Part shown: positions 10,748 through 21,803 of the stretch, one piece after another
Layout: the number at the start of each line of letters is the position of its first letter
How positions within the stretch are numbered: position 1 is the stretch's first letter
From: Litoditis marina
Taxonomy: Eukaryota > Nematoda > Chromadorea > Rhabditida > Rhabditidae
Reading direction: 5' to 3'
Length of the DNA stretch: 64,000 bases
Assembly (NCBI GenBank): GCA_964036275.1
Contig: OZ038433.1
Span: 32,521,336 to 32,585,335, forward strand
Notes under the pieces: generated by a model
Databases searched by the model: none
What the model saw: only the letters and a program-made list of their open reading frames with translations
What the model was told of the DNA's origin: nothing
Made by a program: the position numbers and the translations under genes

Positions 10748-13700
10748 TTTCCGGTGAGGCTTCCTTTTCCTCTTCTTGCTTCCTTCTCTTTCCTCTCCTT
10801 CCTCTATTTTTCTCTTCTTCTTCGTCGTCTTCTTCTTTTTCTATCTCTTTTTTTTTGTCTTCCGTTTGTTCGTGGGCGTTCTGCTCGTCGTTGCTGCTTT
10901 CTCCAGAGCTCGTGTCAATTTCAGTTGTCCTTTTGAAGAGTCTCACATTGTTCTTGTGTGAGATAACTTCTCTTCCTTTCTCGTCCTCTGCTATTACGTT
11001 GAATTCAGTTGTCTGCGTGACCTTGTAGGGTCCGATCAGATATGGGCAGAGTTTGTTTCTTGGCGTACTCTTCCTTATCATTACGAGATCTCCGATTGTG
11101 ATGTTCCTTTCTTTGATCCGATATCGCTTATCGTATCCTTCTTTTTGTTTGATCGCTTGGTGATTCAGCCGTGCTTTGACGAAGTTCCAGGTTTCCTTCA
11201 ATTGTAGCTTCAGTAGCGTGGTGTAATCGTCTACGTTTGCAAATACTGGCATTGGTGTTCTCCAGGTAGCGTCCTGTGGGATCCTTGGTTCTCGTCCTTG
11301 GATGACCAGGAACGGGCTGGCTTGAGTGGTAGCGCTTGGAAGGGTATTGAGGGCGAATGTGATCAGTGGAAGGAACTGGTCCCAATCGGTCTGGGTGTTG
11401 TTGACGAACGGCGTGAGGCTTTCCTCCAGCGTGCGATGTAAGCGTTCGACCTGGCCGTTGGCGTTTTTGTGGTATGGCGCGGTGTAGCTGTGTTCCGTTC
11501 CGATCAATTTCAGAGTATCTTCGAAGGTTTGCGACTTGAAGTTCGTTCCGTTGTCGGTGAGTACCGTTTCCGGTGCTCCGAATTTTGTGTAAACGTCATC
11601 CAGGAACTTCTACGCGATTGTATCTGCGTGTTGCGTTGCGATCGGGGAGGTGATGATCCATTTGCTGAACGCGTCTTGTGCCGTGAGTACGTAGCGGTTG
11701 CCGCTACCCGTGACTGGCAGGGGACCTAGAATGTCCATGTGCAGACGTTGAAATGGGTGACTCACTTCTCCCATAACTCCCATTGGTTTCCTTGTGGATT
11801 GATGTGAGTCGGACTTTCGTGTATGGCATTGGACGCATTCTTTGATGAAGTTTTGAACGTCTTTCGCCATGTCCGTCCAGGAGAACCGTCGACGAAGGGC
11901 TTCGGTGGTCTTGTTAGTTCCGAAATGGGCGCCGAGGTGTTCGGAAGTGTGGAATTTTCGAATGATGGGTTTTGTGATCTTGTCGTCCTTCGGGATGATT
12001 ATTGTCGGCGGGAATAGCGCGCTCTTGGGTCGTTTGTATAGAATTCCGTTGTGGATCTCATGTCGATCTCGTGCTCTTCGGGTTGATTCGTCATCGTCGT
12101 CGGGGAACTGGGTGGTGAGTTTTTGAATGATGTCGCCGATCCATGGTGCCGTGTTTTGTATTGTTTGTATTTTCGAGGCGTGTTCAGGTGGCGTGGGTGG
12201 AATGTTGCTATTGCTGGTAGTAGCGTTGACCTCAACGTTTGTTTCCTTCGTTGGCTGCTTCTCCCTCCTTGTTGTAGGTCGTGCTTCGTTTGCTTCGTTG
12301 CCGATGTAGCGCGAAAGGGCATCTCCCACTGCATTCTGGGGTCCTGGTCGGTATTCGATCGTGAGATCGTATTCCTGTAATATCAGTTGATATTTTGCCA
12401 GTCGTCCAACCAAGTCGCGACGTTTCATCAGGCTGGTGAGAGGTCGATGATCTACGATAGCTTTCGTTGGGCAGCCGAGGATGTAGGTCCGATATTGACT
12501 GACGGCAAAAGTGAGCGCGAGGGCCTCGAGCTCGATTGGTGCGTAGTTCCGTTCTGCCTTGATCAGTTTTCTGCTCGAGTATGCTATTGGGTGGAGAGGC
12601 GCTCCTTCGCTTGCCGCTTGCAGTAGGACCGCTCCGATTGCTATCGTGCTGCCGTCGGATTCAATGACGAATGGTCGATTTGCTTGTGGTCCTTGGAGTA
12701 CCGGGGCTGTGGTGAGGATGTTTTTCAGTTTATCGAATGCCTCCTGGTGCTTTTGTTTCCATTGGAAGTCTACGTCCTTGGTGGTGAGGTTGTACAATGG
12801 GGTAGCGATTGCTGCATAGTTCTTGACAAAGCGTCGGAAATATCCCGACATTCCAAGGAATCCGCGGACCGCGGTAGGCGTCTTGGGTACTGGGAAGTCT
12901 TGGATGGCTTGTTCCTTTTCAGGGTTTGGCTTCACTCCGTCTCTTCCGACGATGAGCCCAAGAAATTTGACTTCGCGACATGCGAATTTGCACTTTTTGA
13001 TCTTGACCTTCAGTCCGTAGAATGCTATTGCCTTCAGAACCTCGTCGACGTCCTGGATGTGCTGTTGTGGGGTGTCCGAAATTACCAGTAAGTCGTCGAG
13101 GTAGACGAATAGCTTGCAGGTTACTTTTCTTTGCAGCATTCTCACTGCTGACTGGAAGGTGTGTGGAGCTCCGCATAACCCCTTAGGCATGCGGCGATAC
13201 TGGTATGTTCCTGTGTTCGTCGCAAACGCTGTCCATTTCCGATCCTGCTTTCGTAGGGGAATCTGGTAGAATCCCATGATGAGATCGAAATTCGACAGAT
13301 ATCGTCCTCCGGCTGCCATGTCGATGATGTCTCCTATTGCTGGGATGATGTAGTTTTCCTTCTTGGTTACTGAGTTGATCGCCCTGTAATCGGTGGTGAA
13401 TCGGTATGTTCCGTCTTTCTTTTTGACGAGTACGATCGGGGAGACGAAGAGTAAGGATGAAGGTTCAACGATGCCTTGGGAGATGAGCGTTTGTACTTGC
13501 GTCTCGATTTTTTTTTGTTTTCCCAGGGGAATGCGATATGTGCGTGGTCGTGGCAATGGAAGATCGTCTCTGAGTTCGATCTTGTGTTCTACTGGACCGG
13601 TGAACTTCCCGATGTTACCATCCTCGTTGAAGAACGCGTCTTTGTTCTCCAGGATCACTTTCTTCAGTTGTTCTGCCTCTTTTGGGGATAGTACCGAATC

Positions 13701-14642
13701 TTGAAGGGCCAGTTCGTCCATGAAATTTTTCTCTGGAAAGGTGATCTCTGGGAATAGTTCGTCTACGTCGGCTTTCTCTGAAATATGTGGTGGCTCGAAC
13801 TGCGATTGATCTTCTCTAGCTCTGAGTTGTAGAACTTGGGCGCTGCCTAGTTCCGAGCCTTCACTGACTTCGAGATGGTGTGGTGAGTTGTTTTTCACAT
13901 GAATATGTGTTCTCGCGTCACCCCGTGGGTGTATGACTGTTGTTGGGAATTCCACCGGGTGTGTGGGTTGTGGGGCGAGAAGGACGAATTGATTTTCGTC
14001 GGTGCTGTCGAAGGTGATGGGTAGCCTTTTGGTCTGGTATGGACCGATTTTTGTCGGTGCGATCGCGTAGACTTTCATTGTTCGATTGGTCGATTGGTAC
14101 GGTTTTTCTCCTGGCTGTAGCAGTGGGATATCTCTGTTGTTGATTATCAATTTCCCTTCTGCTGGTCGTAATGAGGTGGATATGCCTTGTTGATCCAACT
14201 CCTTCATGAAGTCCATCCCGAGGAGTACCGGAGCTGGACAATCTTGGTCTTCGGATACCAGGAATGTGTGTCGCATGCTATGACCTGCGACTCTAATATT
14301 CAAGTTGACTCGACCGATGAATGTGAGGCTGGATCCGTTTGATGTCTTTGCTTCTTTGAATCCGGAGTGACCGTCCATCGTGACGTCCATGTAGTTCAGT
14401 GAGCTTCTGCGAAGATAGGAGATGGATGCTCCGGAATCCCATAGGGCGGTTATTCCTCTGTCTTCTATGGACAGGTGAATGTAGGGCAGGGTGGATGATT
14501 TTGCTGAAACCGCGCACTCCAGGGGGATGATCACGGGGATGTAGGTGAAGAATGGTATTCGTTGTCCTTTCCTAGCGTACGTGAGATCGTCAGCATAGAG
14601 GCTGTCAATCGATGATCGTCTTGGGGCGGTTGGGGTGGCTGG
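10689..14642 (-). pseudogene. pol: retrotransposon pol: protease-RT-RNase H-integrase, one premature stop
   Basis: From a GTG at 14534 the frame shows an aspartic protease site LWDSGAS (residues 31-37), a Ty3/gypsy reverse transcriptase with FVYLDD (catalytic YLDD 478-481), RNase H starting FVIESDGS (Asp 627), and an integrase zinc-binding H-H-C-C pattern (871-903). The first integrase Asp is in HMDILGPLP (933). A TAG at 11612-11610 then interrupts the frame; the same frame continues with LTDNGTNF (second Asp) and NGQVERLHRTLEESL (Glu), a GPY-like module, and an acidic/basic tail ending at 10689. The frame upstream of 14534 is open back to a TGA at 14645-14643 that separates it from the envelope-like frame. 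Apart from the TAG, the enzyme motifs look intact. It would drive reverse transcription and integration of the element. Confidence 0.9.
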
Positions 14643-15130
14643 TCAATATGGTTTCTGTTGCATCGGTTCTATTTCCTTTTCGTGTGCGACGGCGTTGATT
14701 GTCACATGGGGTGCGGTGGTGCGTATCAGTCTGCCGAGTGTTGCTTTAAACAGACATATCTTGCACGACACAGCTAGGATAATGAGCAGGACTAGTGTGG
14801 CGATACCTGGGAGTGCTAGTTTCAGTAGAGTTCCATAGATGTTCGATCGTATGTCGTCGAGTGTAGATGACACAACGTCCGTGGTTGCGTCGAGGACGTA
14901 TCCTCCTGCTTGGGACAGGTCTTGGAAGTCGAATATTCCTTTTCCGCTGAGTACTTTGATCAGGCTTGCTTGTTTCTGTCGAAGCGAGACGAGGCTTGCT
15001 CGGTAGCTGATTGCGAGCATGAGTGGAAATGATGAACCTTTTGCGGTGTCGTACATGTCACCAGCTTTGAATTGCAGTGCAGTTTCTGCCAGGTCGTGGG
15101 TGATTCTTGACCGATTCCGGGTAGGGACGT
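14643..15130 (-). CDS. envelope-like transmembrane segment, in the pol frame
   Basis: The frame contains an ATG at 15056 but is open further upstream, overlapping the end of the Gag-envelope frame in a -1 relation. It encodes an amphipathic region, then one strong membrane helix (LALPGIATLVLLIILAVSC) and a short cytoplasmic tail, and ends at TGA 14645-14643. It completes the envelope-like protein that begins in the upstream frame: ectodomain there, membrane anchor here. The frame change lies between about 15056 and 15170; I see no clear slippery heptamer, so a 1-base mutation is the simpler explanation. After the TGA the same frame runs into the protease. Confidence 0.65.
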
Positions 15131-18100
15131 TACGTTCGCTTGACCTAACGGAGAGTTCCAGATTCCCTCTTCATCCTGCCAGATGTGTGGTACGACGTTG
15201 GCGCAATCGATTTTCAGACTATCCTCTGTCAAATCTGACGTTCCAGGGATTATGAACAGTGTTCTATTTTCGGTAGTGCGGACCGGTGTGTTGAGGTAGC
15301 AGGTCTCGTTGATTCGGTTCTCGTGGAAGATTTTGGTTACTTCCACTTCCTGGCATTGGGTGATGCTTATCGCTCTTCTTCCTACGAACCGTGCTGTAAT
15401 GTCGTCTCTCTGTAGGATAGTTCGCATTCCGACCGTTGGGTCTAGCTGCATGAGGGCCCACCAAGTTTGGATTTGTCGATTCTGGATATTGCAGACAGCG
15501 TCGTACATACGGTAGAAGTTTTTGCGCATGTCCTCCTGGTTTTTCTCCGCTACGAACTGCAGTTTGTCATTTACGCTGGTCGTGGTGTAGTTGCGTCGAA
15601 GATCCTCGAGGTTGTCGTAGGTCGACTTCATGTAGTTGACGTGTGCGGGTGAACCGACGTGACCAGAAACTTCTTGCGTTGTTGACGGTGGTCCTCGCGA
15701 CGCTCTTGGTGGTCGAATTCTGTCTGATTCGTTCTGCGTCGAGGGTGGCGTTGTTGTACTGATTTTAGCCGTTCTGGCAAATATCATTGGTCGAATGCGG
15801 TTGGTCGTAGGATTGGTGGTCGCCGTGTGGGTGTCGCTCTTTGTAGTGCCTTCTGTGTCGTCCGTAACTGCAGGTATGTCGGTGTGGTTTGTATCCGCTT
15901 CTCTCGTTGTTGATGGTTTCGGAGAGGGTGTTGAGGCCGTTGTCGGTACCACTGTGCGAGGTGTTGTTGTTGTTGTGCTTTTCCTCGTGGTGGTTGTGGT
16001 GGGCCTGAACGTCGATGAGTGCGTGGAAGCTTTGGTGGTGTGTCTTAACTGTTCACGTCGCTTTCTTTTCATCTCATCTATCGTTCCTGTTGGGTCCTTC
16101 TCCATTTTGTGTTTGAAGATAGTGTGTTCTTCCGTGATGTTCCGATACGTGGCTCTTGCTGCGGCTATCATGGCTTCTATTTCCAGTCCACGTCGAATGT
16201 GGTCGAGTCGTTTAACCTTGGGCGGCATTCGCGCTTCAATGATGTGGTCGAATGCTTCCGTTTCCTCAGAATTGTTCCGGGTTAGGGCGATGTGCAATCC
16301 TAGTTCCCGGAAAAATGTGTTCCGCTTCTCTTGGTCATCTTCTTCGTGTTCCTTGATTCGTTGTTGGTCGTCGGCATTGGCTAGTTCTTTCACGAGAGAT
16401 TCGAGTTCCGCTGGGTCCATCATCCCGATCGCTTTTCTCGTAACTAGTGCGCCTTCTTTGGCGGCTAATGTATGGAGGATTGCGATGTTCGGATCGTCGT
16501 AGTTGTATTGTCGGATTCGGGTCTCGATTTCTTCGAAAGGGATGGCCCAGGAGTAGAACAGTGAGCCGAGGTAGAAGCGTAGTTGGTCTTGTTTGCTCAG
16601 GCTATGATTGGCGTTCTTTCTCTTTTCGTGTATGTAGAGTCGGTTGTCTTCCACTACCGCTGGCCACGAACTTGGCAATGGTGTCAGGCTGTAGTTATTG
16701 GGTAGACGATTGAGGAACGCGTAGATATGTCGTTTGGTTCTTCGCTGTTCTGCTGTGTAGATTGTGATGTTGTCAACGTTTGGGTATTCGGGAAATATGA
16801 GAACTGCTCCGGTCGATGCCAGGTGGATGGTGGTGTTGAAGCATTTCCTGTATTCGTGAGCTTTGCTGAGGGGTTCGAGGACGAACGCGCTTTGAGCTGA
16901 TTCTATGATTACGGTAGATGCTCCGATGACTGCTTCGTGTGTTCCGAGATCGATGAAGTCACAGTTGTCTCTTGAGTCTGGGGTGTCCCAAACGAGGATT
17001 TCGTTGTCGCTAGGGCATTTTCCATCTTTCAGCGTACATCCGGCCGTGTTCAGTAGTAGTGACGATATGATCGTTTCGTCTTGGAGCGATCCGAGAGATC
17101 CTTTCTGGAGAACGAACCGTCGAGTAGTGTTGCATCGAATTTTCCAGGAACTGTTTGTGGGGAAGTGGTTCCTGAGGTTGGTTTTATAGAGACCGACTCC
17201 GATAGAGCGAACCGGTTCTCCGTTCCAGAAGCGTTCGGTGACCACTGTCCTGCATTCCTCTTCTGTGGTTGTCTCCACTGCGATCAGGGTTTGATTGTGT
17301 GCCGGAATCCACATCGTAGAATCTGTGCATTGTTGGAAGACTTCTTGAGAGCAGCGCCAGGCAGTGATTTCTCTCATTGTCTGATTCTTCGTCATTACTT
17401 GTACCGGTGTGTGTAGGACGTGACCTGTCTTTGGTGGTTTGCAGTCTGTAGTTTGTGGTGGTGCGACCAGTATTCCTCCGCGTGCATGTTGGCAGTAGTG
17501 GAACTTGTCTAGGGCCAGTGCAGGAGTCAGGAGGGTGAGAAGGGCCATCACGGTCAGCGTTACTGCGAGTCCGGATGAGCCGTTTCTCACTGTGCGGGTT
17601 GACTCGTTGTCGTCTTCCACAACAAGGGGATTGAATATGGCGTTTATCCGTGGGCGGTATCCTCCACGATCCCTGTATGTTGGTCTGTCTTGCTGGTTCA
17701 TTCCACCGCGACCTCGGAAATGAGAAAATTGGGGGCGGAACGGGGACTGGCTTCGTTGATTGTACTGTCCGGCCGGTCGGTATCGATCGAATTCGTTCCG
17801 TTGATACCGGTTATCGTTGTACTGACGAGGGTGTCGGTTTGGCTGGTATCCGCTGTATCTGCCCGGCTGATACCCATTGTTGTACCTTGGTTGGTAACCG
17901 TTGTTTGGTCTCGACTGGTATTCGGGTCTTCGTGTGTAGCTGTCATGGGCTGGGCGTGGTTGGAAGCTTCTCCGCTCTTCTCTGGGTCGATTGTCGTTCC
18001 GTCCTTCTTTGCGGTTGTTCAGTTGGATGGCGTTGACTTCCGCTGCAAGAGTGGAGATGACGTCCTTCATGTTCGTTCCGTCTTCACTCTCTTCGAGGTT

Positions 18101-18781
18101 GAACAGAGCTTCTTCGTGGACGGCAGCGGTCTTCGCTTCGCTGTATGTGGTAGGTCTTGTGAGTCGCGTCGCTTTCCGTATGCGGCTGTTCAGGCCGTTG
18201 GTGAACGTCGATAGAAGGAATGCCTCTCTGGCGGCGGCTTCTGCGGTGGAGGGATAGGCTTTGTTGGCCAATTCTTGGCAGAATTCCGCAAAGGCGTGAA
18301 CTGATGCGGTGCCCTGCTTTGCTGCTGTAAGCTGCGCCTGAGCCAGTAGTTTCTTCTCAGGTGTGTAGATGTTGGCTTGGAGCTCATCGAGCAGTGTGAC
18401 CCAGGGGCCATTCCTCTTCCTTGCGTCTGGCAACTGTTCGTAGGCGTCTCTTGCCGACCCGCGGAGCATTGACGGTAGGAGTCGAACGGCGTCGGCGTCG
18501 TCCATCTGATTAGCGTTGAGCCAGTCATTCACTCTGCGTGTGAAGTTTTTGAATGACTCGCGCTCTGAGCAGATGGGGTATGATGACGCCTTCTCATTTT
18601 TGACCATTCGGCTGGTCCGCTCCATGATGGTCTGGAGGTTATCCAGTTGGTCCTGCATGGCGTCGTCTTGGCCGAAGCCGATGAGCTCGTTCCACGGGAC
18701 GATAGGCGGAAAGTTCTGAGACCGTAGTCTGCCGGCAAGAGGTGTGCTGAGTAGAGTTCCTGGTGATGGAATCGTGGGCAT
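14960..18781 (-). CDS. gag-env: Gag fused to envelope-like glycoprotein ectodomain
   Basis: The frame has 1,273 residues. Residues 1-250 look like a Ty3/gypsy capsid region (for example WVTLLDELQANIYTPEKK), and residues 255-380 are Arg/Gly/Tyr/Asn-rich with no zinc knuckle, probably binding nucleic acid. At 403-424 a hydrophobic stretch (LAVTLTVMALLTLLTPALA) reads as an internal signal peptide. After it comes a Cys-rich ectodomain with many N-x-S/T sites, a basic RRTKRH site at 680-685 of furin type, a Thr/Ser/Pro-rich mucin-like stalk (about 915-1040) and further Cys-rich sequence. The membrane anchor is in the next frame. An envelope between Gag and Pol is not the usual order. Relation to a particular viral glycoprotein class cannot be decided by eye. 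Confidence 0.8.
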   Translation of the reverse strand: MPTIPSPGTLLSTPLAGRLRSQNFPPIVPWNELIGFGQDDAMQDQLDNLQTIMERTSRMVKNEKASSYPICSERESFKNFTRRVNDWLNANQMDDADAVRLLPSMLRGSARDAYEQLPDARKRNGPWVTLLDELQANIYTPEKKLLAQAQLTAAKQGTASVHAFAEFCQELANKAYPSTAEAAAREAFLLSTFTNGLNSRIRKATRLTRPTTYSEAKTAAVHEEALFNLEESEDGTNMKDVISTLAAEVNAIQLNNRKEGRNDNRPREERRSFQPRPAHDSYTRRPEYQSRPNNGYQPRYNNGYQPGRYSGYQPNRHPRQYNDNRYQRNEFDRYRPAGQYNQRSQSPFRPQFSHFRGRGGMNQQDRPTYRDRGGYRPRINAIFNPLVVEDDNESTRTVRNGSSGLAVTLTVMALLTLLTPALALDKFHYCQHARGGILVAPPQTTDCKPPKTGHVLHTPVQVMTKNQTMREITAWRCSQEVFQQCTDSTMWIPAHNQTLIAVETTTEEECRTVVTERFWNGEPVRSIGVGLYKTNLRNHFPTNSSWKIRCNTTRRFVLQKGSLGSLQDETIISSLLLNTAGCTLKDGKCPSDNEILVWDTPDSRDNCDFIDLGTHEAVIGASTVIIESAQSAFVLEPLSKAHEYRKCFNTTIHLASTGAVLIFPEYPNVDNITIYTAEQRRTKRHIYAFLNRLPNNYSLTPLPSSWPAVVEDNRLYIHEKRKNANHSLSKQDQLRFYLGSLFYSWAIPFEEIETRIRQYNYDDPNIAILHTLAAKEGALVTRKAIGMMDPAELESLVKELANADDQQRIKEHEEDDQEKRNTFFRELGLHIALTRNNSEETEAFDHIIEARMPPKVKRLDHIRRGLEIEAMIAAARATYRNITEEHTIFKHKMEKDPTGTIDEMKRKRREQLRHTTKASTHSSTFRPTTTTTRKSTTTTTPRTVVPTTASTPSPKPSTTREADTNHTDIPAVTDDTEGTTKSDTHTATTNPTTNRIRPMIFARTAKISTTTPPSTQNESDRIRPPRASRGPPSTTQEVSGHVGSPAHVNYMKSTYDNLEDLRRNYTTTSVNDKLQFVAEKNQEDMRKNFYRMYDAVCNIQNRQIQTWWALMQLDPTVGMRTILQRDDITARFVGRRAISITQCQEVEVTKIFHENRINETCYLNTPVRTTENRTLFIIPGTSDLTEDSLKIDCANVVPHIWQDEEGIWNSPLGQANVTSLPGIGQESPTTWQKLHCNSKLVTCTTPQKVHHFHSCSQSATEQASSRFDRNKQA

Positions 18782-18900
18782 AAACTCTGAACTTGCAGAG
18801 TCGCGAGAGAGAGAGAGAGATCGAGACGGGACAGACGAGATCTAAACTAAATTCGTTCTCTGGTATGAGCGTATAAAAACTGTCCAGTCCACAATTTCTT

Positions 18901-19668
18901 GGAGAAGAAAATACAAAAAAAAATGAAAAACGAAACAGTAACGCTTACTAAGTTTTCTATAAAATCTGCATATTCCATTTTGTTTCAGGTTATGTGCTCA
19001 GCGAATGTGCCACTCAGTTTTGTTTCGAATCCCTAAACTAAGCGCCAATTTTCTGCGATTGGCCAGCTTACAAAAGCGAAAGAGTATGAAGGTCAATGAG
19101 ACAGCAGACAGGTTAAGACAGTCTGCGTCTCTCTGACATGCACTCTCTATCTCTCTCGTGCACTTTCGCGTATATTGAACTTATTGACCGCACCCTTTCG
19201 TGACGTGAAAAAATAGAGCAGTATGTGCGTGTTGCCCAATTAAAAGATCGGTATCAGATGAGTCACAAAATTACCCGTTTTGGTTCGAGATTTATGAACA
19301 ACGGAAGGTTTCTGGTTTGAAACTATCCGTCTTTCATGGGGACGTGTTAGAAGTTTTGGAACAATTTGAAGCTAACAAAGTGTCGGTCCGTTTTGTGAAA
19401 ACTTGAAAATGTACAGGACAAAATCAAAAATCTTAATTTTTCGAATCGAGTTTTCGAGTTCTAGAAAAAATCGAACAACCCTAGTTGGAACGTTGCTTCA
19501 AATTTCACGTTTCGTCTAAAATAAGCGATGAAGTTTTATGCAAATAAGAGAACAACTTTTCACAGAAAAAAACCTGCAAACTGGGTGCAGTGTGAACCCA
19601 TGGTACATCTTTGTTATCGCCCTATTCCCAATTAAACTAGAGTTATTCACGAAGTTAAAGCAGGACGA
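18901..19668. repeat. intronic or intergenic AT-rich DNA
   Basis: No gene is visible. Around 19035-19180 lies a member of a dispersed repeat (motifs AGACAGTCTGCGTCTCTCTGA and CACTCTCT) that recurs near 38070-38170 and 58060-58200. Confidence 0.35.
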
Positions 19669-19773
19669 TAATGTGGACCAATCTCGTGTCAACGGTCCTT
19701 TAAACTGCAATTGAAAAATGTATTGTAGTTTAAAGGACTGAACCGTTGCGATTGGACCACATAATCGTCCTTC
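19669..19773. mobile_element. short palindromic MITE
   Basis: About 105 bases forming an imperfect hairpin. The ends pair through GTGGACCAATC and GATTGGACCAC, with inner arms built on CCTTTAAACTGCA and its complement. The same core (GCAGTTTAAAGGACTGA, CATAATCGTCCTTCTT) recurs at 42237-42325 and half of it at 44462-44530, so this is one family with at least three copies. Confidence 0.55.
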
Positions 19774-19954
19774 TTCAAGTCTGCTTGGAACTGATCTCGA
19801 ATCTCATTCGGATATTTCAGACCAATTTCCTGAGGAAGAACATGAAGAACCGTCAACGGGTCACGGTCGCGGAGAAATGAAGTTGGTAGGTTTCGATTAT
19901 CTTTCTTTTGACGTCAATACTCATGTACTTGGAAAATTTATTCCGTGTTTTTGG

Positions 19955-20213
19955 TATAGTTCGTTTCACCCATCGATAGCAGTCAGCCATGCTGGCCGAG
20001 CGCACCCTACATTGGAGGCGACTGGTCTGGCAGCTTGCCAGTCTTTTCATTGTAAATAAACGCCGCGCCACCTATCTCAGCTAAGTTCAATACCCAGCTG
20101 GTGCACAATTTTGATTAGGCTGATCGCTGTTGGAAACTTTCCAACACAATTGACTCCGCCCACTAAAATGTACTGTACCTGGCTGCTATCGATGGGTGAA
20201 ACGAACTATTATA
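19955..20213. mobile_element. TIR transposon (MITE), about 258 bases
   Basis: The ends are inverted copies of ATAGTTCGTTTCACCCATCG, extending to about 27 bases, and the flanks show TA on each side, as in Tc1/mariner-type insertions. The interior has no frame of note. Confidence 0.6.
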
Positions 20214-20504
20214 GGAGGCGAATTGGTTTCAAGCACTAGACTAAAACGAGCTCGGAAGTGTTTGAAACTTTTCTCAAAATGTACTGCTGCGTAACCATAT
20301 AAAAATTGGTCGGAGGGTTTCGAAAGCTCGCCCAGCTGTAGCTCCCTATCTCGATCTAACACGAAAGACAGCATTTTCATTCTTTAAATTCAACTTTATT
20401 AAAGTTGTTTCATGTCATGGAGCACTTTCTAGAAAAAAAAGAAAATTCAAATGTGTACCGCGGGAGTATAAGTGTGAATGAAATGGATTCTATTATCTCT
20501 TCAG

Positions 20505-21397
20505 GGTTCCATGATGCCACTTTTCATTCAGAACGTCAGCGACGAGTGCAGGTACGAGTCCACTTCCCGGTTGCAAGTCGGTATAATTGTATCTGCTCAG
20601 TTCTACCAAAAGATAGATGGGAATTCCGGAAAAAAAAACTGACACTTTTATATGCGCTAATTTGACGCGTCCAAACTATGGTCAAAATTACGATATGGCT
20701 TCCATCGGGAGCTTTCTTTGGGTAGTTCATTTCATTTTTGATCTACGGTACTCTCAACTAAATAAAACAATCTGAATGAAAGCTGATATTTGTTCTGTAT
20801 TTCATCACGTTCCAGACATGTTCCAGAATTCTGCTGTGTATATAACCAAGTTTTATTTGCAGAGTGTCATTCAGCGAGCTGTGCATGAGTGCAATTAACA
20901 AGACCGTTGGCGACTTGAAAAGCGAAATCACCGAGTGGGGAAACACTTGCAACAAAGTGGTAGGTCACTCCTACAGTAGGAATCAAACAAAGCAGTCCTT
21001 CAATGTGTTTCACTAATGTACATGTTATGACAACAGCTTGAGACTATTTTCCATTTCACAAAACGATCTTCAGAGAGTTAGAATGGTATATACTCTGTAG
21101 TGGTCTTGGTGGGAATGAAATGGACTTTATTATTTCTTAACTACATGTCAAAAAAGAAACTAATATAAATAAAGGTTGAGGATTGTGTGAAAACAAGAAC
21201 AAAGTATGTTTTCTCGAGAAGGCTCGCGTACTTTAGGTCATTTAATGCGTGAAATGAACTATCAGTAAATTATGGGATAAGACGACAACATGTGACACAT
21301 CAAATTTGTGATTCTAATCTAGGAGGAAATCGCCAATTTGACCACCAAGGTGGAAATGAAGAAAGAGGAAATCAAAGCCAATATCACGAGGGAATAA
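20505..21397 (+). CDS. exons of an unrecognised coiled-coil-like protein
   Basis: Three phase-matched exons: 20505-20551 (GSMMPLFIQNVSDEC, TTCAG acceptor, GTACGA donor), 20863-20959 (SFSELCMSAINKTVGDLKS..., TTTGCAG acceptor, GTAGGT donor) and 21323 onward (EEIANLTTKVEMKKEEIKAN) ending at TAA 21395-21397. The phase at 20505 matches the orphan first exon at 4510-4614. Charged heptad-like sequence suggests a coiled coil. The final TAA may be the true end, giving a protein of about 107 residues. Alternatively, the sequence GGGAATAACT could be a damaged donor, and the gene would continue into the exons at 21674-28291, which are also plus-strand and in compatible phase. I cannot choose between these. 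Confidence 0.5.
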
Positions 21398-21803
21398 CTC
21401 TGAATTTGTGATAAAAAACTGTGGCAAGCTCTACTGTTTGTAGTCCAATGTTTGGAACAAAACCAAAACGTACACGAATGACCAAAAAATTGACGAAATC
21501 TAACCAAACTTGAAGCACGTTGAACGTGACACGGAAAACGAAAAATTTCTCAGTCCTTCCCTGTGTTGGTTGGCGTGCTGTGCTCACGTGCTCTGCCTGC
21601 CTCACTTTCTCGCTGTTCTCACGTTATTCACTTGTTTTCAAACTTTTCACGTGTTTGTCTGCGTGATAAGTCGATGAATGACAGCCTGATCAACTGGCTG
21701 AAGTCGCTAGAGAAGATAGAGACGGACGAGTCGAAGACCCTAGCAGACCTCGAGAGGATTTCCTGGATACGATTGAGGACGAGACGGTGGCCAAGGTCAG
21801 TTT

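Larger units (their letters stand above)
9031..18900 (-). mobile_element. Ty3/gypsy-type LTR retrotransposon with gag-env-pol order
   Basis: The order on the minus strand is leader, gag-env, env anchor, TGA, pol, accessory frames, 3' LTR. The 5' LTR is not visible; upstream of gag are only a GA-rich tract (18803-18822) and AT-rich sequence. Lesions include the -1 frame change in env, the TAG in integrase and the fold-back inserted in the 3' LTR, so this copy is probably inactive alone. The coding part is clearly more GC-rich than the surrounding DNA. It sits in what may be a single host intron (4615-20504), in the opposite orientation to the host exons. Confidence 0.8.

Noticed and set aside
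15795..16502. 235-residue plus-strand frame and many others over 10.5-18.7 kb
   Set aside because: They lie opposite the gag-env-pol frames and have the Val/Ser/Arg-rich composition of antisense reading.
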